64,000 nt of DNA from Larix kaempferi. Taxonomy: Eukaryota; Streptophyta; Pinopsida; Pinales; Pinaceae. The notes under the pieces are model-generated. The model did not search any database. It saw nothing but the letters and a program-made list of their open reading frames with translations, and had not been told where the DNA came from. The DNA is taken from positions 1,927,501-1,991,500 of the forward strand of contig BSBM01000320.1 in NCBI GenBank assembly GCA_027924585.1, given 5' to 3'. This document shows positions 1-12,437 of this stretch, one piece after another. The translations under genes and the position numbers were made by a program. How positions within the stretch are numbered: the stretch's first letter is position 1; each line of letters opens with the position of its first letter.

Positions 1-391
1 CCAATTGTTTTCCTTTTCTAACTATAGAGTTAGATATATAGAAGGCCTTGATTTAGGGATTGAGCCCTTTGTTTCCCCTCTAGCCATGTTTAGACCTCAA
101 AGACCATTTTCAATGCAAAAATCTCACTCATGGCACTTGTCTACCATGGCCTAGACAATGATTCATGGTGTGGTATCGAGACAAATTCTCGTTCACCACG
201 TGTGTTGTGGTTTAATCATGGCGCTTGTATCTCTCTAGTAGGATAGATATGTTGTTGTGGATCAATACCCAGGCCTTGAGGGTTTTAACTTGGGAAACCC
301 TCTTTCTCGTTTCTGCTGCCTTGCACTTGAATGTGCAAATTCAAGAGCTGGATATTACAGATCAAAGTGCCATCATTTGGGTTTCCCTTCG

Positions 392-1061
392 TTCCTCAGA
401 GAATGATGTGCAATCGTTTGGGGGTTTTGAGTTTCCATTGAATTTGATAAGAACACATTGGAAGCACAGCATTCCTCGGAGATTTATGTGCAATTATTTG
501 GGGATTTTTGGACCCCTTCATTCCTCAGAGAATAGTGTGCAATTATTTGGGGGGTTTTGTTTTCCAAACAATTTGATGGGAAGACATTGGAAGCACAAAC
601 CATTTTTCCTCTGCCCCCTGTATTTCCTAGAACATTACGAAGGGAGGCTTGCACATTTAATGATTATGAGTAAACAAAAGGAGTCGAACATCAACTTCTT
701 TAACTAGTTCTGCCTTTGTTTCTACTGGAGCTACTCGCTTTGGTTCTACTCCTGCAGGAATTGGCTTTCTAACTGTTGCGGGGTCAACTCAATCAGCATC
801 TTAGGGTTATCAGTCTTTACCTAGGTTGGAAACCCAGTGTTATCCATGGGAGGGCTCCTATATAGGGTTACATTAGGAAAAAGGCATGGTTTTGGACCGA
901 AACGAGACTGGGGAGAATAATGTGAAATTTTTTGGGGTTTTGGTTTCCAAAGAATTTGACGGGAAGAGAGTGGAAGCAGTACGACGTTCCTCGGAGAATA
1001 ATGTGCAACTATTTGAGGGTTCTGTGTTTCCAAATAATTTGAGAGGAAGAGAGTGGAAGCA
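392..1061. repeat. Degenerate ~75-bp repeat, five units (copy 1)
   Basis: Five related units occur at about 392-467, 472-512 (partial), 521-596, 906-979 and 987-1061. Each starts near TTCCTCRGAGAAT, passes through GTGCAATTATTTGGGG and ends near TTGGAAGCA. Read on the plus strand, units 1 and 3 give related peptides (SSENDVQSFGGF, SSENSVQLFGGF) in one frame and units 4 and 5 do so in another. The frames have no convincing ATG start and copy-to-copy changes alter residues, so I treat this as a minisatellite-like repeat. The family is not one I recognise. Confidence 0.8.
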
Positions 1062-1607
1062 TGGTGAAGGAGCAAGGGCATTAGTGTCGGGTACCTCGAA
1101 TATAAGCTATGACTAGATTTTTTTCTCTCTTCTCTTAAATGTGTCTTGTTTAGTTTTTTTACTCCAATGCCATTTTTTTAATTCTTTTATATCTATGACA
1201 ACTCATGTTGATTCACTTAATATCTTATACAATCATATACACGCTCTAAAATACATGTAGTACAATCCATAATTTTAAGTATCGTTTATGACCTGTCATA
1301 GTTCATTTTCAGTAGTTTCACATACTGTATATTTGTATGCACTTTTAGAAAAATCCAACCCTGAATGTGAATGCGGTTCTAACTGAGACCTATTGTGAGT
1401 TGGAACAATGGTATTCTTGGGTTTTTTAACCTATGTCCATTGCAGCTTTTCAACTCTTGCAAATTTAATTTAGAGCTTCTTTTTACCACTTCTCTCATGG
1501 GCCTTGGAAAGAAGCGTTTTGGCTCTTTTCAAGATCATAGGAGGAGGCCCGAATTGTTTCATAATAAGGATAGTCTCCTAGATCAACGAGGAAAATGTAA
1601 GTAGCTT

Positions 1608-1745
1608 CCATTGTAGTAACAAAGTAGGAGCAGACATAATTGCAATGAGGACAATGATTTCAACAATTGATGTGCTATTTAAGTTGCCGACAAATTCCTC
1701 CTTGAGCTTCTTCTGAGGATCGAGGCAGTCACTAGAGGACTTCAT
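1608..1745 (-). pseudogene. PIGW/GWT1-like N-terminal exon fragment (copy 1)
   Basis: On the minus strand an ATG at 1743-1745 opens a reading frame with DPQKKLKEEFVGNLNSTS followed by IVEII and a hydrophobic segment. The pattern K-x-K-E-x-F-V-x-N-L-N-x-(S/T)-(S/T)-x-x-E-I is the conserved N-terminus of PIGW/GWT1, the ER inositol acyltransferase of GPI-anchor synthesis. The family protein is about 450-500 residues with many membrane helices; here only about 45 residues match before the frame runs through unrelated sequence to a stop near 1578. The frame can be extended upstream to an ATG at 1797-1799, but those residues do not resemble the family. I found no further PIGW exon in the unit. It is most likely a captured or left-over first exon; an intact gene with its other exons outside the unit is unlikely but not excluded. 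Confidence 0.6.
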
Positions 1746-1799
1746 TGAAATATCATGAATATAGAATATTCTTCCACTCCAACGTGGAACATAAGCCAT

Positions 1800-4700
1800 T
1801 CTCTATATTTGACGAATACATGTGCTTTGTAATTACATTTGTTTTCCTCGTATATGGGTGCCTCTCGGTACATTGAGCCATTTCTTCAAATCCATTCCTC
1901 TTAATACTTTTGTATAGTATTGCAAATGGGTTTATTTGATTTAGTGATTTGTTGTAGCTCTCATTAGTATTAATTTTTCCAGATGGAATGTTAGATAGGT
2001 CAAAACGCGGTTTTCACACACCTGTCACAATGTTACCATTTAAAGATGGAAAATCATAATAACTTGAAAACTACAATATCAAATCCTTCTGCCAAAGTTT
2101 ATGCTAGAGAATTCACACGATACAGATTTAACTATTCTTGAAAAGTTATCGCCACAAGCTAAAATATCAAAGAACCTTGCAGATGTGCTAACAATTAGTA
2201 TTTTCTAGAAGTTACAAATTTCTTTGCTAGTAATATCTTGCTTAGCAATTGATTTCTCTCATTCAATTCAACTCTTCTCTGATGGGTTCCCTACTTTAAA
2301 TATCTATCTCTTCTCCTGCAGGATCTACTTAAACAGTTGTGGCTGTAGATTTCATCCAAATTTTCATGTGTAGGGTTTACGTATTTCTTTTTTTTTTACA
2401 TTTCATGCATGGCACTAGGTTTTGAAATCCTCCTTATTGTGGACGGTTCGTGAAAATAGAGACCCACAGTGGCTTCAATGTTGGCATAATTTGGTAGGTG
2501 GTTTGGCCATTGGACATTTTATTTTTATTGGTCATGGCCGGGACTAATGACCGAATCCTTTTCTACCAACCCAAACATAGATTAATTCTCATACTTATTA
2601 GATTACCTATTAACAAGTCCTTCTCATCCCGTCCTTATCGAAAAAAAGAGTCATTATAATAGATTAATTCTCATACTTATTAGATTGCCTATTAAAAGGT
2701 CATTCTCATCCCGGCCTTATCGAAAAAAGAGTCATTATAATACTTACCTTCTCGATGAGGTAGTCTGTAGAAGGACTGATTGACCGATATGTTATATATG
2801 TTGTCATAAAGTCTTGTCTTTTCTAGCACTAGAGGCAAATTGGATGGATTCATTGATTAGGAAAGTGACAAGTGAAGTAGTCTTTCCTTTCTGTCTTTGT
2901 GCCTTTTGAAAAACAGCAATAGGGTATTTCCTCACGGGCGATAGCGATGTAATCTTTATTATTCCTGGTGAGTGGTAGTAATGTCGGCTCTCCCGATGAG
3001 CAACGTGTTACGGTTTAGTTGACTAACGGTTCTAAATAATATTGGGTCACCAGTAAAAATGGATATGTTAATACACAGTAACATCACTTATTCCCAACGC
3101 AGGCTTTCTAAAGAATGGTGTGATCTACACCAACTACATGCACACTGAATCACATGGACATTGTATGCGCTATGCGTAGTCTTCTATGTAATATTTATTA
3201 CTCTAGATATATGATGCTTTAATGAATAGAAGGAAGATTAAAGAGAATCAAGATTTAAAGGAAATACCAAAATGACCTTATGTATTGTGACAACATCTCC
3301 ACCATACTTACTAGATAGTAAATATCTCGCTACTCTAGATGCAACAATGATCCACCAATAATTAACAGTCAACAATGATTATGTAATCAATCTTCCAATT
3401 GTCAATGATGAATGTTATTCTTGGAGGAATATGATATTTATAGCCCATGTTTGACAATGTTTTCACCGTGATAGAGCTATTTGAGATTTGCGATTTATCT
3501 GAGAGAACTAGCATAAATCCCTTATTCAATTAACTGGTGCATGCGATTTTTCTTGATAACTATTGTTTAATCTAATGATTGTTACCTTTCTCTTGTTATA
3601 CAACGATAACAGTATTGATGACACCTTCCATAGGTTTTGTCAATAGATGGTGTGAAAACCGTAGCATATATTCTTTAGACCGATTCAACAAAGTTGAACA
3701 TGTGCCTCTGGAGGATCCCGGACTACCTCACATTCATGTGTTAGTTAACTCTTCCGGATGAGGGACTGGTCTATCAATCTGGTGCATATTTACCCGTGTT
3801 TAAAATTATTTTCGTTAGCATTGTTGAATATGGAATTAGTTTCTCATGTGCGTTCCATTTCTTGTTTTCCTTCGCTTTAATAACTTGTGTCGGAATTCTA
3901 AACAGCTATTTTCTTGACAAGTTTATTTTAAATCCAATGATCATTTTCCTTTTGGCTTTTATCCTATGCTTTTTATCATGTAAGTGTTGCAAAACTCTCT
4001 GATTTTTCTTGAGTTTTTCAGGCTGTGAGGTTTTCATCCTCAATTTCCTTAATTCAATGAAGTTTTGTTTCTAATATGTAACTCTCGGATACATGTAGAC
4101 GAATCTCCTTGATCGAGCAATAAAGATGGTGGAATCCACTTAAGCTAACTGTCTAACTGAAACCAATAATAAACTAAGTGCGTGCAGTTTCAAAGATAAA
4201 ATAAATATAGAATGATGGAAGCAAATAACAAGATTTAACTATTTTCGTTAAGAAATATTTGTGAAGAGGGAGTCTGCTTTACTAGGGAGACTCTCACTCA
4301 ATCACTCTAAGTTTTCTTTGAAGGTCTCCACCTCCACAGCAATGGTTTTTTATAAATATCTCTAAGAATATATGCTTCTTTGCTTGGACTTCATGACCTA
4401 CACTGTGATTCCAGACCAAAAGAAAGTGATACTTCTCACGCATGCATAAAGCTTTAGATCCTCTAGTTTTTTTAAGAAACACTACACTCACAGCTTGTGG
4501 TTCAATCTCAAGTCTTTAAATTTGGCACGCACATATTCTTCTCTAACTATGGTAGCTTCATGATGGGTTAAATACTCAATTAATGGATTTTCATTTTCAA
4601 TCTAATACCACACTCCAAATCTCTCCCCAGTTTTTCAAAGACTAAATGTTTAACCCTTGATTGGATACAACTGCAACGCTTGCTGTTGGATTAGTGATAA

Positions 4701-6473
4701 GCTTGCTAGGATTCTTGTGAGTTTTTCATTAAATTCAATCACTTGGGATACAATTTTCCAAGCTATTTCTAATAGGTTATTTCCTCTCAATTAGCAACAT
4801 AAATGGATTGGTCATTGGATAAACTTTGGAAACATCTCAATCTGTCTATTCAATAATAAATCAACATTTTCACCAAGCTACATATCCAAATCCAAATCCC
4901 TAAAGCTAAAGAATCAATGATTTTGAAGTTTAATTCCATATTATTAGATACTCTTAGAAATGATGATGCATAATTTGAGCACCGCACTAAAAAAAGTGTT
5001 CATATGTGACTTGATTATATGGAATACAAATTGGACAAGAGCTTCCATTTCCCCTATTTTACTTCTTCCCTCGGTATTCCCCATGCTTTCAAACCTCACC
5101 TTGCTACCATACCTACTCATCCTCTTTCTTCTTCTTCCATTATTCCCTCATCCTCACTTTTTGTATAGTGGTGTCACTATTGTAAGACACATTCCCATTA
5201 TTCTACACAATGTTGGGTGGTGATTCAACACTAGACCACCACTAAAGCCTTATAGGTTTACCAACAATTTGCACAATATTTAAACCAAACTCTACCCTTT
5301 AACCCCATATTGACTCTAACAACATCTCTCTTTTGAACCCTACCTACCCCAAGCCCACTCGGATCTTGATGTCTCATGATTACTTTCCAGCTCATCATGA
5401 AATATTATTTACCTTTAACTATCACATTATCACAACCCTATTTTTTTATAATGGAAAACATAATAATCTTCTCTTCACCACCTTGGTCAACTCTTTCCAG
5501 GTTCCAAAAGCAATCCATGTAAACCCTTGTCACCCTCGTGAGGCTAAAGATGAAGGATCCTAATTTTGGCTAGACAAAAATGTTCCAGTGTTTCTTTTCA
5601 TGGCATGATTGATTATGAAATTATGAATCTTCATAGTTTTGATTTAACTATCAGTATACCATATAAACACAAGCGCAGCACCATCTAAAATGCTCCTCCC
5701 AATATATATCAATGCTCCATTTGCAAGCTTCCTAATGACCTGGCAAGTTTCAAATCTTGCGTGATTCTTTTTTCTGTGTAAATGTTTCCCTTGAACATGG
5801 TCTGGAAATATGCTAGAGAGACTTGAATCCTGGTGGAGGCAATAGCAGTTCCCCACATTCACCTCCTTGCTATCACCAACCACCTCCCTACATTCACTGA
5901 CCTATCAAGCCACTATTGACGGCTTGTTGTTTTGAGTGGGTAATGTTCAAGGATAAAACCTAAGTCCATGCTAGGTATTAATGTTGTCACGGGTTGGTAG
6001 TTTTACACTACATCTGTTGCTAAGGAATTTTCAATGATCATAGTGTATCTGTTTATAGTGACCCTGATAAGTTAATTTTATTACTTCATAACAAATAACC
6101 ACAAAAGTAGGTCAAGAAGACTAAGGGAGTACATCCAACATGGGTAAAAAGTCAGAGCACAAGAACAAATCTTAGATCAACAATTTTTTTAGCTAAAAGT
6201 TAAATGTCTAGCTAAGGGAATATATAAAATATGGTGCAAGTACCAGAAGGATGCCAGAAACTAAAATGTGTTGGTGTTGCATCAAAGAGAGGATGTCAAA
6301 TCCTATTGGAATTGGTTGCTAAGGACGAGGGAGAGAGCTATGAATCAATTTCCTCATGGAATTCATCAATGACTATGAAAGCGCCAATGCACTGGGGGAT
6401 GATATCCTCTCAGGAGTAGTCATGGATGAGAGATATGGATTCTCTATCCGGTTGAGATCGAAAGAGTGAGGAA
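1800..6473. other. Gene-free stretch before the first solo LTR (copy 1)
   Basis: I find no recognisable protein in this 4.7-kb stretch. Short open frames, such as the hydrophobic ones at 3796-4002 and 4960-5223 on the plus strand, match no family I know. The only clear structure is the 82-bp tandem duplication at 2579-2741. The equivalents are 25502-30175 in copy 2 and 49203-53876 in copy 3. Confidence 0.6.
2579..2741. repeat. 82-bp tandem duplication (copy 1)
   Basis: Two adjacent copies begin at 2579 and 2661, each starting AGATTAATTCTCATACTTAT and ending GTCATTATAAT. They differ by a few substitutions and one A in an A run. The duplication predates the 23.7-kb amplification, since all three units carry it. 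Confidence 0.9.
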
Positions 6474-6514
6474 GTCCATGTAATATCCCAACTTTTTGAC
6501 TAACTATGTTATGA

Positions 6515-7105
6515 TGTTATATTGGGCTACGGCCCCAGCATATGTGATTTATTATTGGGCATAAGCCGTAGCATGTTTTGATCTATGTTCTCATGAGTTG
6601 ATATATATTGGGCAGGTACTTTGATTGTTTCATTTTTTATTATATACTGGGCAGGAAAACCCGAATGGATAAACTTATGTTGTGATTCAGTTACAATTAT
6701 GATATACTGAGATTTTTATGTTACCTTATACTGTGCAGAGTATGATTCACATGGATGATTATTTAGTGTGTTGAGCATGGACTCAGAAACACAGGAATGA
6801 CCTATATACTGGTCCTAAGCCCCGATATATTTAGAGGATTCTTATTTCGTACTGGTCCTAAGCCCCGATGTACGTTGAGTGTTGGGCATAAGCCGTGGAG
6901 CACTCCAAGCTTGAAAGAAAATGAATACCGGATCCAAGGCCACTTAAATATCCTAGATGTGCCTCACAACCACATTCTATCTCCAGTGTTGAGCATAGGC
7001 TCTGGAATTACACTAACGTAACGCCCATGTGAGAGTGTTGAGCTAAAAGGCTCTTAAGAGCACTCGGGGTTACTAGATCTCAAGTGTTGAGTCGGGAGGA
7101 CTCTG
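6515..7105. repeat. Array of small dyad motifs in LTR type 1 (copy 1)
   Basis: About a dozen irregularly spaced motifs follow the pattern (T)TGRGC, 4-6 bases, GCYC. Examples are GGGC/GCCC near 6523, GAGC/GCTC near 6992 and 7041, and GAGTC/GACTC near 7087. The arms pair with each other and differ between motifs in a compensating way. They may be paired protein-binding sites or hairpins in the LTR's upstream region; this is inference. Equivalents lie at about 30217-30807 and 53918-54509. Confidence 0.6.
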
Positions 7106-10045
7106 AATATCACTTGTGTGTTTTATCACAACTATTCGACTTGATTAAATAAATCTTATTATCATCAAATACTGCAGGAACTACCATGTTAAAACGAGGG
7201 AATCTGACATGCAAAGGGAGAGACTAGAGGTGCCTTTACCAGCTTACCGAAACCGTCCAAAGAAGTGGACCCTTTCCTTAAAAAGAATGAAAAGAAGCAT
7301 CATGTGAAACAAAATGCTTAAGGACCACAAAGCTAAGTATTATTATTTAGGAGTTTCAATATATAATATTGTTATTTAAATTATATATATACTTATGCAT
7401 AAGTGGGCTGCCACTTACTAATTATTATTTATTAATATTTAGATAGAATTGTAATTTTTATATTATTATTATTATAAAAAAGATTAAAGATCAAAAACAC
7501 TTTAGTAAAACAAAGTTGAGAAGTCCTAGTTCCAAAAATAACTAGCAGTTAAATAAGCAAATACTCTTTTATAATTTAAAATTATTTTGAAGAAACCAGT
7601 GAATTCCAACAGTCCTAGTTCAAGATTTGTCCTACTTAAGGAGGACAGACCCCGAAGTTTGGGGGATCTTTTCTTTTAGTATTATGATGTCAAGACAAAC
7701 TCTCTGTTCAAAGAAGTGAACCTTCCCACATCAATTTTCCAGATATGAACCAGCTACATATCTAAGGCCTCTACCTCTCAGTTTGCATGTTAGAACCAGC
7801 TTGGGGGGATTCCTACTGAACCAGGAACGGTTGTAGAATCATGGTTGGGTGGAACGTGGTAGTCCCAAATTCGTCCATTTCAATATCGATTATCAGGTCA
7901 GCTGAGGGTTCAGCAGTTTTTCATTAACTAGTTGGCTGAGTGTGCAGGTCATTACAAGCAGGAGCAAGCTACAGGAATAAGCAGGTATGAAAATCCTATA
8001 AGACCTTCAAACTGATTATTTTCTCTTCTGAATGGTATGTTAAACAGTATTGTTCTCTATATCATATTTTAAATTCAAGATCTGCCCAGAATCCCAAGGC
8101 ATTGCCTAGCAGGTATAGCCAGCTAGCCTTTGCTAGTCAAACACAATTTTACACTTATAAAGTTTGGGGATTGTGAAGCATTGTTTTAATTATTAAATCT
8201 AAGTTTTTATTTCCTTCTTATCTGTCAATAGATTTTTGAGTTAAATTGTAGCATGTCCATCTAACTACTAAAATCAATTTTCTTTTAGCATAAATGTTGG
8301 TCACTTTATAAAACGATTTAGAAACTAAGATCCCCAAACTTAGCAAACATAGTCATTACATAAATCTGGTAGAAACGAGTCTGTAGGGCTTAACCCTAGC
8401 ATTTTTCTTCCTTTTTGTTTTATTTACATTTTCTTTCCAAAGCAATTGCTCTCAAACCACGACGACGTTACACAGAAAACAAGACTGATATATATCCACT
8501 ACCGATCTAAATAGTTCTTTCTTTTTCTTTTTAGAAATCATACATCTACCACATTTAAAACGAAGACAGCATATAGGAAAGAGATCGTTACATACTCATA
8601 CACACTTTTCTTTTCCAATGAAAAACAAGCATCATACTTAGCTATCGCTACCAATCATCACCCTAGCACATCGAGGAGACATAGAACTCTTACAAACACA
8701 CAGACCCTAGTATTCTATCAAAACAAGAATAAATGCCAATAAGTATGCAGTACAAATAGACGGTGATTTAAAGTGCTGGAAAGTTACAAACGCAGACGCC
8801 TATCGAAAACAGAGGTCAAGGGTCGAATCCCATGGTCTTCTCATGCCCAAAACTTGTAAGTATTTTTCCTACGGGATTCATTATTTCCAACCAAAAATAA
8901 GATGCTGCGTACAGCTCTTGAAACCCTCTCCACACAAATTTCCACTCTACCAACACAGATAGTAAGTGAATCGAGACCATCTTACTCAAACCCTACCTAC
9001 ATTACCAAATTAGATGTGCAGAGAACCTCAGTCGATCTCCTATGTTTCCAACAAGCAACTCATCGTATGCACAGAAATATCATAGCACTATTTCAACTCA
9101 GTTAGCAAGCAAATTGAAACCAACACACAAATCCTAGCTACGTTTGCCAAACTGAAGGCGCCAAAGACATTTTATCATTCAGACATTTGGAACAACAGTT
9201 ATAAATTTCCCAGAAACTCCATAATTTTAGAATCGAACCAGTACAGACTTAGAGTTTTGTACTCACACGGGAAAACGTATAGAAGTAAATACCATTTTGA
9301 AAACCGTTACAACCATACATCTCAGATAGGAGTCATGTCCTCTTTTCCAGAAACAAAATAGCATTTACATTGTTCAAAAATTAGAAATGTTGAGCAACAA
9401 AAATAGACCCGTATTCATAATCGATTTTTACATCACAGTCCCAACTGTGTATTCAGCTTTAAAGTGCATTGAAACCCACATTTCCCTGGTCTAGCCATTA
9501 AGCAACCAACAGACTTCCCGAAGTGATTCAGTAAAGCCAATGGCTTACGGGAGTCTCTTTCCTAAACCAGGACAAGACGCATACATCCATCATCAGAGGT
9601 GCGAGAGGTAGGGAAACGAGTGGGTAAGCTGGACTTACCAATACCCTAGCCACGCCTACAGCACCAGGAGCCATCGCAGCTTCCAAACCAAAGCATTTTA
9701 TCACCTGCCATTACAACACATTTCACTAGTTAGTCAACCCTGCGATTTCGAATCAAAAGCAGAAAGGTAAAATCTCAACACAGTGGAGTCTTTTCTTACC
9801 TGTTAGAAGTATTACATCCGCGAAATAGTCGAGCTCCACGGACGCTAAATGCACTGACCACGAGCATTGCTCGGGTTAGGGCACACACATAGCCACCTTA
9901 TGAATGAAGTGTAGAACCAGCAAGACTAACAACAAGTCGCAAACCAGACTGAGGCAAACAAAACCCCAAATGCTACCAAACCATCGATGAGAGTCTGTCA
10001 ACCACTTCGCATTAAAGGTGCAGTTATTGCCACACTAACCCTATC

Positions 10046-10195
10046 ATAGTGGAGGTTTGATTTTTGAACAAAAGCTATAGTGGAGTCGTGAACTCAAACC
10101 CACACTTGTTTAATTTACAAAATAATATAGTGGAGTCATGGACTCAATTCACCCTTGTTTAAATATACAAAAGACTCATAGTCGTGAACCTCGCC
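10046..10195. repeat. ~50-bp minisatellite inside LTR type 1 (copy 1)
   Basis: Motif ATAGTGGAGTC or close variants begin at 10046, 10077, 10127 and 10178, each followed in the last three by a GTGAACTC-like stretch, with CTTGTTTAA further on in two of them. Spacing is 31, 50 and 51 bp. Equivalents are 33746-33895 and 57448-57597. Only a single degenerate unit is apparent at the matching place in LTR type 2 near 17262. Confidence 0.7.
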
Positions 10196-10822
10196 TTGGG
10201 AATAATTATATTGTGAACTCCCATGGCATGGGGTACCCGTTATTAATAGTTTGTCATTCACCCTAGTAACATGAAGCCATTAGTAAAGTATGGGCCAACA
10301 TCTAGGGGTAGCACGTTCAGGTTAGAAATACCTGCAACCACAGAAGTAAGGAATAACATTAGCAATATGCTAAGTAAGTCCGGCAACCACAAATCTTACC
10401 CATACCTCTCGGCAACCCTGCCGAGGTATGTAATTATCTTTCCTGGAGTATTACAGCACCCACCATGAGAACAACATACCATCAACAAAGGAGCTCATCA
10501 CCTGAAGGTGTCATTAGACATTCACATTCCAGTCCCATGATTCTTGAAACATTAAGGAGTGCTATTTCTTCCTTTGCACTAACATGTACAACTGTAATTA
10601 AAACATGCCATCATTTTGTTTCCACATCGCTTCCGCAGTTCTAGAACTCACACATTGAAGAGACCCTGTTATATAAAAGTCTTATGCTTACATTTCTTTA
10701 TGCAAGTATGGATGTTTTTATTTATGTTAAAATTAACTTATGAATCCTTCTCCTTTGAATTAACGATTATTGCAGGCAGGAAAAATTTTAAATTTTTGTT
10801 ATTTTTGGGACATTACAGTCCA

Positions 10823-11701
10823 ACTCTCCTAACACTCAAGGGTGAGAATTTGATAATTCTTGAAGGAACTACTGCGAAGTCCTAGTTTGGGTAGTCGCCC
10901 CTGAAATAAATCAATGATGAGGATGGAACTTAATATTCTCAATTGGCGCGTTTTTTTAGTATTTTTTTATTTTTACCCCTGGGAAGTTTGGCTTTTCAAA
11001 ACTATCATGTTTTTTTTGTTCGGTGTTTTGTATCTTCTTTTTTTCTAGGAAGTCGACAAGAAGAATTTTGTTAATAATTAGTTTACATATTTACATTCAT
11101 ATCATATTCCCTTACAAGCTCGACGCTATATTTGATATTCAATTTTGACCCTTAGAATAACAAAAAAATGGTGTACCACCTATGATCTGTTACAGTTTTC
11201 CATATTTAAATGGGAGTGATTAAAATCTAACTGCTATATGGCCTGATAAACACCGTCTAGATCTCTTTCAATATCTAAGGCAAAAATAGATTAAACTACT
11301 ATGGTGATGTAGACCGTTGCATTCATGACAGCTAAAATTGGTTTTTCCATAGAAGGTTTTCATCATCCATGAATTCAAGCCTCTATCACAAATTGATATG
11401 AAAGCATAAAACTAAAAGAAGCATGAAAACCAAAACTTTTATCCCGGGAAGCATAAATTTTCAACCAGAGGAGGCTTGGGCCCATAAATTCCTCTCCATG
11501 AATATGTTCTTCATTTTTAAATTCTTTCTCAAGGATATATTCCATCATTTTTATTTGGGTAGTGGCATACATTTCAGCATAATCTTGAGCCACTTTATGT
11601 GTGTACAAACTTCACCCGTGTCTTTCACCATATTAAAATTTTATAAAAATGTGGGAGGACAGAGACAGAGTAAGGGTACAAACTAGAGAAATTAGGTAGA
11701 C
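10823..11701. other. Gene-free stretch between solo LTR and LTR remnant (copy 1)
   Basis: No recognisable gene. A 77-codon minus-strand frame at 11375-11608 and an 87-codon plus-strand frame at 11423-11686 overlap each other and match nothing I know; the minus-strand one starts at TTG. Equivalents are 34523-35401 and 58225-59104. Confidence 0.55.
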
Positions 11702-12420
11702 TTATTTTGTGATCCAGAGGGATATCGGTGGCCACCCACCTATTCCACTGGCACAAATCAGCTTCCCATTTTGCCAATTTTCTAGTAATGTTTCTATAGT
11801 TTTTTGAGTCCCAAACTTCCGGGGCCGTTTTGAGGCCCTAAACGATGTTTCTTGGGAAATCTTGGTCCAACGGAGCCCATCTATTTCATGGCCCACCGCG
11901 TAGTCCTCGAATACATCTTTCCAACGGGTTACCGAGCGCCCCAAACGGAGATCGTATGCAAAAGTTATGACCCCGGGAAGTTGACTGTTCAACTAACCAC
12001 CTTGTGGCCTCAAACGTTATGGCGGTTCATCTTCTAGGGTTAGGTTTTTGGATGCTTGGGATTATCTCCCTCATGCTTATGATAAATAGGCCCTTTCAAC
12101 CTCTCTTTGTATTCATCTTGACACGAATGAGCACAGCGGCCACATCTCTCCTCAGAAATAGCTACTACCATTCTAGTTGTTGTATTTACAATCTCTTCTA
12201 TTTCCGATATTTAATCGAATATGTGTTTCCTGTATCGCTGTGTTTCTTGCCATATATCTATGTATGTGAATGTATATCTCTGTATATGCTATCTTTTGTT
12301 TCGTTCCCACACAAATCCGGATCAGTTTGCCATCCTCTAAATGAACTAGTTAATTATCACATTATTCTATTTCAATTCCTCTTTCAGGTATTTTGTGGCA
12401 TTCATGTTTGAAGTCTAAAT
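11702..12420. mobile_element. Eroded LTR-like remnant (copy 1)
   Basis: The stretch from about 11800 to 12000 (GTCCCAAACTTCCGGGGCC, CCAAACGGAGATCGTATGC, AAAAGTTATGACCCCGGG) has the GC-richer, formulaic look of plant gypsy-type LTRs. It is followed by a TATA-like GATAAATAGGCCC near 12080. No clean TG...CA ends or target duplication are visible, so the limits are rough. The 135-codon plus-strand frame at 12004-12411 inside it starts at TTG and is not a recognisable protein. Confidence 0.4.
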
Positions 12421-12437
12421 AACATTGCTTGCCACTT

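Larger units (their letters stand above)
6479..10817. mobile_element. Solo LTR, type 1, 4.3 kb (copy 1)
   Basis: The element starts TGTAATATCCC and ends GGGACATTACA, a near-perfect 11-bp inverted pair with TG...CA ends. It is flanked by a perfect 5-bp direct repeat GTCCA at 6474-6478 and 10818-10822, which is the target duplication made by an LTR-retrotransposon integrase. The start sequence does not recur inside the element and I see no gag or pol domain, so this is a single LTR left after recombination between the two LTRs. The length and TGTAAT.CCC start recall the long LTRs of plant Ty3/gypsy chromoviruses (Tekay/Del type), but the clade is inference. The first 600 bases hold the dyad-motif array described separately, and the last third holds a ~50-bp minisatellite. 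Confidence 0.85.

Noticed and set aside
225-707. 160-codon plus-strand open frame present in all three units
   Set aside because: It starts at TTG, spans the 75-bp repeat, and most of the few differences between units change residues. Better explained as a stop-free repeat.
10271-10468. 65-codon plus-strand frame inside LTR type 1
   Set aside because: A C-to-A change creates a stop in copy 2, so it is not conserved even between near-identical units.
12004-12411. 135-codon hydrophobic plus-strand frame present in all three units
   Set aside because: It starts at TTG and overlaps an LTR-like remnant; hydrophobicity follows from T-rich sequence.
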